The position numbers and the translations under genes are program-made. 64,000 bases of DNA from Amphiura filiformis (Eukaryota > Echinodermata > Ophiuroidea > Amphilepidida > Amphiuridae). Below, one piece after another: positions 57,301 to 64,000 of the stretch. The notes beneath the pieces were generated by a model. That model did no database searches and was not told the origin of the DNA. It saw only the letters and a list, made by a program, of their open reading frames with translations. Position 1 is the first letter of the stretch, and each line of letters begins with the position of its first letter. The DNA lies in NCBI RefSeq assembly GCF_039555335.1, contig NC_092642.1, positions 16,087,208 to 16,151,207 of the forward strand, given 5' to 3'.

Positions 57301-60300
57301 TCTTTGTTTACGAAATGAGACAATACATGCTTATTGTTAACCAGCGTTCTTGAAAATGAGAAACATGGTGGTTTGCAGACTTAACACGGGTTGGAAATAA
57401 TTTCTTCATATTTTTTGGTGTTATCTGTCGTTTACATATCCTTCCTAAAACACCAAAGTACGAGTATTTCCAAACATCTAAATTAGCTAAAATTTAGGAC
57501 ATGTTACAAAACTATATTGTCTAGAATTTTAGAAGAGTACTTTTAATATTGGCCGGTTATTTTTCACACAGCGACGTTAACTAGGCAATGTACTATTACC
57601 TATAACATTAACTAAAACACCAAAGTACGAGTATTTCCAAACATCTAAATTAGCTAAAAATTTAGGATATGTTACAAAACTATATTTTCTAGAACTTTAG
57701 AAGAGTACTTTTAATATTGGCCGGTTATTTTTCACACAGCGACGTTAACTAGGCATATCCCCATACTTTTAACGTAGGCTATTTGTAGAGGTCACGCGTC
57801 AATGGGAAAGAGCACTGTGTATTTTGTATAGGAAAACGGACAGTAACTGCAGTATGCATGCCGTTTTACTAATCAAACTATTTAAAACAATATTTATTTT
57901 TATCCTCAACTCTTGTTCAAGGTTCTGTGTGGTTCAGCAAATCGTTACATCAAATATCAGAAAGTCGTGGGAGTATAACCCTTACTATAGAAACCAATCC
58001 CTCTATTACATTAACCACTGTGGGTAAGTTGAATATTCATCAAATGGCGGGAAATACCATTTGAAACATTTTCTACACTGTTCACACCAATATGTATAAT
58101 AGTACAACCGTACTATGATACTGTATTGTATATACTTACTTATTACACAGCGTCAGACAGATCTAGATAGACTTTGAAAATTAACTATTTCTATCTTTGA
58201 ACAAGTTCATTTGGATTGTTAGATTTAAATGTTGGCAACTCTTTTTATACGAATCCAATAAAAATGAAGATGTTAAACTCACAGTTTAGTGACGTTTCAC
58301 TAGAGGTTTCATCAGACTGGCAACTCTGACTGCTTCCTTTCATACGGACGTAATGCAGTGAGAGACCTCCGATCGCTTGAAAACACTGAACGGAAAATAT
58401 CGCGTTTCAGATGTCATAGAGTATTCTCACTACGGACAAAACACAGTGATCTGATTCCAACCAGTTTAAAGCTCAAATGTCCAATCAATACAGTCCGAGC
58501 ACGTGCTTTCGTTAAATAAGCAGAGAAAGCTTTGTTAAATGAGAGCATTCGCGTAATTTCCAACAAAACCAGGTTTTTAGAGGAAGAGAAAACTCGATTT
58601 AACGCCGATTTAAAGTCCCGCGATGTAAACAAAGACCTGTCAATTCAAATCTCGCGCCATGTTGAAAACTCTCGCGAGAAAGAATTCCAATATGTCCGTG
58701 CCCGTCAAACACGGAAGTTGAAAGAGCTAGCGGAAAAACAGGGCAAATCGGCAAATAGTAATGCAAATGGGAACAATTCTCATGCGGAACCGGACTTGAG
58801 TGGCACTCAACTGAAGCGATAGGTCAAAAACCTGTCAAAATACAACATGATGCAGTCATGTCTACAGTAGAATTCAATTCGACCTTTGCAGGACTTAAAC
58901 CCCATTAAAAGCTATTAAACCAAGATAACACTCATTGAAAACAGCTCAACTGATTAAATCATATCTTCTCTGGTTAAATACACACAACATATGTGTCTGC
59001 TTTACACGTACAATGGAGCAATGAGCTGGGATTATACTTTCAGTTGGGTGAACGATTATAAAGCGAGCGCTAGAGAACAATTGTGTGTGGTCTTTGTTTA
59101 CGAAATGAGACGATACGTGCTTATTGTTAACCAGCGTTCTTGAAAATGAGAAACATGGTGGTTTGCAGACTTTACGGTTTGGAAATAATTTCTTCATATT
59201 TTTTGGTGTTATCTGTCGTTTACATATCCTTCCTAAAACACCAAAGTACGCATATTTCCAAACATCTAAATTAGTTAAAAATTTAGGACATGTTACAATA
59301 CTATATTGTCTAGAATTTTAGAAGAGTACTTTTAATATTGGCCGGTTATTTTTCACACAGCGACGTTAACTAGGCAATGTTCTATTACCTATAACATTAA
59401 CTAAAACACCAAAATACGCATATTTCCAAACATCTAAATTAGCTAAAAATTTAGGACATGTTACAAAACTATATTTTCTAGAACTTTAGAAGAGTACTTT
59501 TAATATTGGCCGGTTATTTTTCACACAGCGACGTTAACTAGGCATATCCCCATACTTTTAACGTAGGCTATTTGTAGAGGTCACGCGTCAATGGGAAAGA
59601 GCACTGTGTATTGTGTATAGGAAAACGGACAGTAACTGCAGTATGTGAACTGTCAGAAGCTCAAAATAGAGTGTTAGCTCGCGGCCTTGGATACGGGGTA
59701 AGTCCAGATAATCTAACTCACTCGTCCATTGTTGATGAGCATATCGTTGCGTGTGAGAGAGCGTGTTGGAAGCTTCCCAAACCTGAAGCAGCACAGTTAC
59801 CAGCTGAAATAGTAGGAACGTTAAAATCCGCGAAATTACCACCCTCAAATATCAGTCAAGTTGAGCGTGTCAATCTCCAAAAAGAGGAGTCCATCATGGT
59901 CTTGGGGGCTGACAAAGGACGGGCAACGGTTGTCATGGACAAAACGGGGTACCAACAAAAAATGTGCTCTCTCTTCAGCGACTCCAAGACTTATGAGAAA
60001 TTAGATCGAGATCCCACGCCAAAACACAAAAGAGAGCTGGTTTCAATACTACAAATGCTAGCGAAAGAAGACAAAATCAAGAAAGTGTTCCCAGAATTTA
60101 TGGTAGTCCTAAAATTCATAAGGACGGTACGCCACTTCGCCCTATAGTGGACTTTACTATGGGTCATAACGTGGCCAAATCTCTTGCCGATATTTTGAGC
60201 CCTATTGTTGGCCAACATGAGCACCATGTTCTAAACTCTAAAAGTCTAGCGGAAGATCTTAAAGATGTTACCCTTGAGGAAGATGAGATCCTTAATTCAC

Positions 60301-63300
60301 ACGATGTGGTGGCGCTTTTTACAAGCACCCCCATTGATACCACCCTTCACATACTCAGAGAAAGACTTAACGAGGACAAAGATCTCAAAAATAGAACCCT
60401 CCTCACTGCTAATGACATAATAGAACTTACTAAATTTTGTCTCGCTACGGTTGCCTACTTCAGCTATTCAGGTCAGATTTATCGACAATGTTTCGGCATG
60501 GCCACGGGTAGCCCCCTGAGCCCCATGTTGTAATATCTTTATGGAGTGGCTAGAGCAGAAAGCTATCTCCAAGGCCCCGGAAAGCTGTCGCCCACGTCTC
60601 TGGAAGAGATACGTTGATGATGTGTTAGAAATTTTACGCAAAGGACAAGTTGACAACCTAACTGATCGTTTAAATACCATTGATCCCACCGGTAGCGTCA
60701 AATTTACTTGTGAGCAAGAGCAAGACGGTTCTATTCCCTTCCTTGGTACCCTGATCACAAGAAAGCCAGACGGGTCAGTGAAACTCAGTATATACAGGAA
60801 GAAAACGCACACTGATCAGTACCTTCAGTTCTCCTCCCACCATCCTCTCTATCAAAAATTAGGAGTCGTCAGAACCCTACTAGACAGGAGTGAGGCGTTA
60901 GTCACTGAGGAAGCGGACAGACAGAAAGATATACGCGAAGCGTTATCTGGCTGCGGTTATCTAGATTGGTCGATCACAAAAAGTCAAACAAAATAGAGCC
61001 ACTCCAAAAACAAAGTCTACCCCAAAGAATAAAGATGACAGTGAAAAACTAAAGGCATAGTTGTAGTCCCCTTTATAGAGGGATTATCTGAGCGAGTTTC
61101 AAGAGTTTTCAAAAAACATGGATTTTCTACTGCTATGAAACCCCATCGCACCATCCGCAGTATGCTTGTTCACCCCAAGGAGGACAAACTCCTCTCTCGA
61201 TAAAAGCAGAGGCAATCTATGAAATCCCCTGCGGGGATTGTGCTGGTACTCATTGGAGAAACCGGCTCGGTGTTCCTCTCAAAGAACACCAAAAAGAGGT
61301 GGAGAAATTTGAAACTAAGCACTACACATGAGCCAGCCGCAAGTCATCTATCACAGACATTCACAAATCAGCTATCACCGATCATGTTGCCTCTACAAAT
61401 CATTCCATCAATTGGGAGGACTCAAAAGTCATCGACAGAGACCACTAGGTGGCTGAAAGAAGCCATCTTGATACGCCGAAAAGAAAACGACACTATAAAC
61501 TAGCCTTAACTAGCTGCAAGGGGGCTTACTCATTCAACAACAACTTTGACCAACTCATAACACCCTCTATAGCGGTTCCTGTTGCCTATAAAAGGAAGCA
61601 GTCAGATGTGATGAGTTGCCAGTCTGATGAAACCACTAGTGAAACGTCACTAAAAATGTGAGTTTAACAAACTATTTCTATGTTTACAAACAGAAATCCA
61701 GACGGCCGATAGTCGAGGTACAGCACGAGCCGGTACTGATTATACACCCATTAGTAGCAAATTGGTAGAGATTGGCCCTTCACAAACATCCAAGTCATTC
61801 TCGGTGTCAATCCTCCCTGATGAAGAAGAGGAATATGATGAGACGTTTGTAGTGGCTATCGTTAGCAGTACATCAGGAGCAATATCTGAACCTAGAGAAA
61901 CAACTATTACCATTGTGGATGATGACGAGTCTGCTAAATCAGGTAATTTGTGAGCTACCATAGACGATCAGCAGAAGGAGATGACCATCATATTGGCACA
62001 TGATAAAATTTGTTATACGTATATTATTATACGATATATAAGTCTTGTTTTTCTAATATGTAGGCCTAGCAGAAAAACAAACATTGTGTAATACTTACTA
62101 AACTAGCGCAACAGTTTTTTTCATAATCCTTTTCATGATCTGCAGGGGCGTATTCAGGGGGTTCGAAGTGCGTGAGCGCAAACATGCAGAATCTGCCAGT
62201 TTTGTGGCTATTCGTGTCGCCGCGTACCTTGGGATACAAGGTTTCTGTAATCTTCCCTCGTGTGGACCCATATTTTCCTCAACACGTTCAAGAATCTCTA
62301 ATAAATCATTTTCTTACCATTTGCACCCAGGATGTTCTATTGGACATGAGGTTGTAGATCGAACGGCAGATTTTTCCCATCACAAACTTGTTGCTGTTCT
62401 TCAGGATAACGCAGTTCCATGTAAAGGACTCGTAACCAAATGGGAGTTTTGGCCTCACAAGTCGGCATCTTTTAAAGCTGTGGTGTTCAGACAAACTGAA
62501 TCTGCAAACACCGCGATGTGGAAGATTATCGGTGTGAATGACATTCCCGTATCAAGTGTGGTAGCAAACAAGATTAAGAAGAACACATACATTGTCCCAG
62601 CTGGTGACAGAATCGAAGTAAAGAGAGGTGATGTAATCGGCATAGCTCAGTACGATGATAATCCACTTCTAGCATCTGATTTGTCTGAGACTGGGACTAC
62701 ATTGTATGTTGCTTATAGTACCGAGACCTCAGAAATTCTTTCCGAATCTGAGATAACCGACCTTAAGCCAGGTAGCATCATTAAAACGGTTACAATTGAG
62801 ACACTGGGTGGAGCTGGACCATTGTTGGTCTCTTTCTCAGCCGAAGTTGAGCCAGGTGCGTACATAGGGACATTTACTTTAGTCTATAGACACTCCGGTT
62901 AATGTATCTTTGCCCCCTTGAAATGAGACGCCCCCTGATGAGAATTTTGTGAATGAATTAAACCGATGCACTACACTGACCCAATTATAGTGGAGCTCTG
63001 CCAATTTTCGTAATCAAAGTGGCAGCAGGGATTATAGAGCAATTGCCGGCTGGGGTCAAAGTTCGAGAGGGAGAAATCTTAGCGCTTCTGGGACAGCATT
63101 CTCGAAGCTGTCTACATGGACAGGGCATGGTGTTGTGATCGAGGTTCTATTTTTTGTAACAAGCGATTAAAATTGTGAAGATCAAAATCGTTACTTATAA
63201 AATGCAGTAAAATATATCCACATCAAAATACCGGTCCCTGTTGTGTGCTTTTCCTAGATGAGTTTTCACGAAGGACCCTTGAAATGTATAATTTGCAAAT

Positions 63301-63603
63301 TATGCACTGGACTACGTTAACATTAACAAATTGTAGGTTTTACTGCCAGCCTGTGGGGGTCAACATCAGGGGACCAGTTAAGTCCTGTGTGGGAAGAGAT
63401 TATGACATGCTGCATGCTGTTCACTTACGCCCTGTTCTTATACGACACTACATGTTTCGTTTTACTCTCCTTTTCTAACCTCTATTTGTCATATTTTTCT
63501 TCATATAGAATCCCAAGGCAATGGTGCCGCGCATCTCTACCAATCCTGGATGACAATGGCTATCTTCTTTGCATCCGTCTCGACTCTTATTTATTTATAT
63601 TAA
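48248..63603 (+). CDS. Gene B: modular surface protein with three novel domains and a Calx-beta domain (spliced model)
   Basis: Seven exons: 48248-48317, 53297-53830, 56244-56812, 57922-58023, 61694-61942, 62331-62855 and 63509-63603. All junctions are GT-AG and phase 1. If the one-base deletion in the third exon is discounted, the product is 714 residues: signal peptide, domain B1 (about 25-201), B2 (202-391), Calx-beta (392-508), B3 (509-683) and the hydrophobic tail. As read, the deletion shifts the frame inside B2. Thus the gene is a pseudogene, skips exon B2 (which as a symmetric exon would restore the frame), or contains a sequence error. The Calx-beta domain suggests calcium binding and adhesion. 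Introns hold a mariner-like relic, CR1-like tail and a Penelope-like element. Confidence 0.7.
49016..49267. mobile_element. TTAA-type MITE, 0.25 kb
   Basis: Perfect ends TTAAGGGGGTACTACACCC and GGGTGTAGTACCCCCTTAA, with inner CATTGTATTTTTTATGCG / GCAAAAAAAAAAATGCAATG. TTAA at both borders marks a piggyBac-type insertion. Same family as 42133-42500. Confidence 0.88.
49412..49530. repeat. Small hairpin repeat
   Basis: GTAAAGTATTCGGTATCAAACC and GGTTTGACACCAAATACTTTAC type arms, with AATAGTCCTA / TGGACTATT outside them, form an imperfect hairpin with a loop of about 40 bp. Confidence 0.65.
50268..52175. mobile_element. TTAGCCTC foldback element, 1.9 kb
   Basis: Ends CTTACCAAAGGTCGAGGC and GCCTCGACTTATGGTAAG are inverted. 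The left arm (50268-50770) is a tandem array of TTAGCCTC-type octamers (CCTTAGCCTCACCTTAGCC, AAATAATTAGCCTC). The right arm (51910-52160) has the inverse TTGAGGTTAATTTTAGCCTC. Between them, 50870-51130 and 51140-51500 form inner inverted arms (GGTGAGTTGTCA / TGACAACTCACC; AGAGTTCCAATATGG). Confidence 0.82.
53297..53830 (+). CDS. Gene B exon 2: novel extracellular domain, copy B1
   Basis: Acceptor TTGCCTTTTCAG at 53296, donor CCAG|GTATTT at 53831, 534 bp (178 codons), phase 1-1, intact. The domain starts CSVGQEVANRSG and keeps SCDG, SWQFWP, FKALVLRQ, SSWTIIGTNDIPVS, YIVPVGDRIEVQNGDVIGIAQY and LQVSLSANV. It is clearly diverged from A1/A2/B2, with a shorter variable loop before WTIIG, so it is an older copy. 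Confidence 0.8.
53854..55830 (+). pseudogene. Mariner-like element relic in gene B intron 2
   Basis: Left end CAGGGCGTATCAAAATAAAG and right end CTTTATTTTGTTTAATATGCTCTG are inverted and flanked by TA. This fits a Tc1/mariner-type element of about 2 kb. Near 55530-55590 decayed transposase words can be read in two frames (WP, RSPDL, TPLDFL, GYLKSK), resembling the C-terminal signature of the mariner-related group. There is no intact transposase. Confidence 0.7.
55960..56110 (-). repeat. CR1-like tail fragment upstream of exon B2
   Basis: ATGAATAGCAAAATTAATCAA and the following sequence match 31490-31620. The minus strand reads WTQIAEDLRSNIKTSSMPAF, the conserved end of CR1-like polymerases. 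It sits 130 bp upstream of exon B2, in a position like those before A1 and A2. Confidence 0.65.
56244..56812 (+). CDS. Gene B exon 3: novel domain, copy B2, with one-base deletion
   Basis: Acceptor TTCTTTTCTCTAG at 56243, donor CTG|GTAAGA at 56813. 569 bp instead of the expected 570. Close to A1 and A2 throughout, including TGGTDGSTSTW-type loop coding and YNIPTGDRIEVQTGDVIGIA. At 56409-56411 it has TTT where A1 and A2 have TTTT (CAGACAGGTTT-GACAGG), which breaks the frame after FKAIVFRQV. Before and after this point the coding sequence is otherwise intact, so the change is recent or is a sequencing error. Confidence 0.75.
57057..57856. repeat. 0.8-kb repeat, copy 1 (gene B intron 3)
   Basis: About 95% identical to 58847-59645, from ATGATGCAGTCATGTC to ACTGCAGTATG. 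The ends are a weak inverted pair (CATGATGCAGT / ACTGCAGTATG). Each copy contains an internal tandem duplication of about 160 bp (ACACCAAAGTACGAGTATTT to ACGTTAACTAGGCA). This copy ends only 65 bp before the Calx-beta exon. Confidence 0.9.
57922..58023 (+). CDS. Gene B exon 4: first part of Calx-beta domain
   Basis: Acceptor TCTTGTTCAAG at 57921, donor GTGG|GTAAGT at 58024, 102 bp, phase 1-1. The peptide SVWFSKSLHQISESRGSITL matches the first two strands of a Calx-beta domain (V.FS...Y.V.E..G...LT). It is open and joins in phase to the exon at 61694. Confidence 0.72.
58291..58315 (-). ncRNA. Hammerhead-ribozyme-like motif, left end
   Basis: On the minus strand CTGATGA (58315-58309), ten bases, then GAAAC (58298-58294) and GTC (58293-58291). 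It is the inverted partner of the motif at 61624-61648. Penelope-like elements are known to carry minimal hammerhead ribozymes in their terminal repeats. Stem II is weak here. Confidence 0.45.
58847..59645. repeat. 0.8-kb repeat, copy 2, nested in the Penelope-like element
   Basis: Second copy of 57057-57856. It interrupts the Penelope-like coding sequence between NLSKYN (58830-58846) and ELSEAQN (59645 on); both flanks are retroelement sequence. ATG is present at both edges, possibly a short target duplication. Confidence 0.85.
61624..61648 (+). ncRNA. Hammerhead-ribozyme-like motif, right end
   Basis: CTGATGA (61624-61630), ten bases, GAAAC (61641-61645) and GTC (61646-61648), with AGT before and ACT after able to pair as the base of stem I. 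These are the conserved core words of a minimal type I hammerhead with a very short stem III, as described in Penelope-like elements. The weak stem II makes activity uncertain. Confidence 0.45.
61694..61942 (+). CDS. Gene B exon 5: second part of Calx-beta domain
   Basis: Acceptor TATGTTTACAAACAG at 61693, donor TCAG|GTAATT at 61943, 249 bp (83 codons), phase 1-1. It carries the Calx-beta signature words GTARAGTDYTPIS, QTSKSFSVSILPDEEEEYDE, TFVVAI and TTITIVDDDESA. Acidic clusters (DEEEEYDE, DDDE) are the usual calcium ligands of the fold. With exon 4 it makes a complete domain of about 110 residues. Confidence 0.85.
62331..62855 (+). CDS. Gene B exon 6: novel extracellular domain, copy B3
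   Basis: Acceptor ATTTGCACCCAG at 62330, donor CCAG|GTGCGT at 62856, 525 bp (175 codons), phase 1-1, intact. Starts CSIGHEVVDRTA and keeps PCKG (second cysteine), KWEFWP, FKAVVFRQ, WKIIGVNDIPVS, YIVPAGDRIEVKRGDVIGIA and VSFSAEVEPG. It is closer to B1 than to A1/A2/B2. The open frame extends upstream through the acceptor to 62135, but homology with the other copies starts at the cysteine, supporting the splice site. Confidence 0.8.
63509..63603 (+). CDS. Gene B terminal exon: hydrophobic C-terminal tail
   Basis: Acceptor CTTCATATAG at 63508, stop TAA 63601-63603. The peptide SQGNGAAHLYQS then WMTMAIFFASVSTLIYLY is like gene A with one residue fewer. The start of a GPI-type signal (GNGAA) is kept. 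The following 260 bp match the gene A 3' region. Confidence 0.78.
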
Positions 63604-64000
63604 AATGATGGACTTTAAATTTTAAGGGTGCATGAAGGTCATTCGAAGTGAAACATTTCAGATATTGTTTTGTATTGTATCTTTAAAAGATACATTTTCA
63701 AAAAGGAAATGATGCAGGGAATCCAACAAAGCACAGCAGATTTCTGACAAAATGAGCAGTTCTTGAGAAAAATTTTGATTTTATATGCCAATTGTTTTCA
63801 TCCACCACAACCACTTACCTTAAATTACCAAATCGACGAAAACTGAATAATATACGTACAAATCTATAAACAAGTTCACCAGGATTGTCAGTAGATATCA
63901 TTTATAAAATTTCATGTAAACAAATCCAATTGATTATTTGGTAAAATGATGTTAAACATACCTAACAATGACGTTTTATTTCGTGCTACATCGTCAGTAG
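63604..64000. other. Gene B 3' region to window end
   Basis: 63604 to about 63866 is the duplicated 3' region (putative 3' UTR). The last 130 bp differ from gene A and end within the window without a recognisable gene. Confidence 0.5.

Larger units (their letters stand above)
58271..61668 (+). pseudogene. Penelope-like retroelement, decayed, splitting the Calx-beta exons
   Basis: Inverted terminal repeats (58272-58338 and 61591-61668, GTTAAACTCAC / GTGAGTTTAAC). N-terminal coding part at 58532-58822 (KDLSIQISRHVENSREKEFQ). Reverse transcriptase in pieces: ELSEAQNRVLARGLGYG at 59645, ADKGRATVVMDK near 59910, KIHKDGTPLRPIVDFTMG near 60108, NSHDVVALFTSTPIDTTL near 60295, FGMATGSPLSP near 60495 and the YVDD catalytic motif at 60610-60621. 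A decayed GIY-YIG nuclease follows (EIPCGDC near 61220, LKEHQKEVEKFE). Frameshifts near 60100 and 60533, stop codons and a 0.8-kb nested insertion (58847-59645) make it inactive. RT plus GIY-YIG identifies the Penelope-like class. Confidence 0.88.

Noticed and set aside
62135-62330. Upstream extension of the B3 open frame as coding sequence
   Set aside because: The other four copies begin at the cysteine right after an acceptor; the extension is intron-derived repeat sequence (CAGGGGCGTATTCAGG).

Overview
The window looks like a piece of a large, AT-rich, repeat-dense genome of a marine invertebrate, most likely a deuterostome such as an echinoderm. The reasons are spliced genes with GT-AG introns, an intronless TRIM-NHL gene, a tRNA-derived SINE, Penelope-like, RTE-like, CR1-like and mariner-like relics, many TTAA and foldback MITEs, and frequent TAGGCCTA words. 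The species assignment is inference. No prokaryotic signal was seen.

Layout. 1-14.3 kb: mostly repeats, namely a foldback element at the very start, a palindromic minisatellite with a 300-bp higher-order period (2.5-4.3 kb), a 345-bp dispersed repeat present twice, a 350-bp tandem duplication, an 82-bp minisatellite between two 457-bp direct repeats, and a perfect 88-bp palindrome. A few isolated exon-like segments are present. 14.67-16.80 kb: one uninterrupted TRIM gene (RING, two B-boxes, coiled coil, NHL-like propeller). 16.8-22.7 kb: a cluster of inverted-repeat MITEs plus a relic of a duplicated gene promoter. 22.7-35.5 kb: gene A. 36-43.6 kb: further TIR elements and an RTE-like fragment. 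43.9-47.3 kb: palindromic minisatellite arrays broken by a mariner relic and a hAT-like element. 47.3-63.6 kb: gene B, with a Penelope-like retroelement and a mariner-like relic in its introns.

The main discovery is the gene A / gene B pair, tandem + strand paralogues with the same plan. Each starts with a 70-bp signal-peptide exon, continues with large exons that each encode one copy of an unrecognised 175-195 residue domain, and ends with an exon encoding a short hydrophobic C-terminal tail (GPI-anchor-like). Gene B also has a Calx-beta domain split over two exons. Every internal exon is symmetric (phase 1-1), so domains can be duplicated or lost without breaking the frame. There are five domain copies. 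Three (A1, A2, B2) are nearly identical and two (B1, B3) are diverged, which points to recent exon duplication or conversion between the genes. B2 carries a one-base deletion. The promoters, the 3' ends and the minisatellite arrays upstream are also duplicated, and a third promoter-like relic lies near 20.7 kb. The likely products are secreted, surface-anchored, modular proteins.

Functions beyond the recognised families (TRIM, Calx-beta, retroelement RT) are not assigned. All exon borders come from reading splice sites and frame by eye, without transcript evidence.
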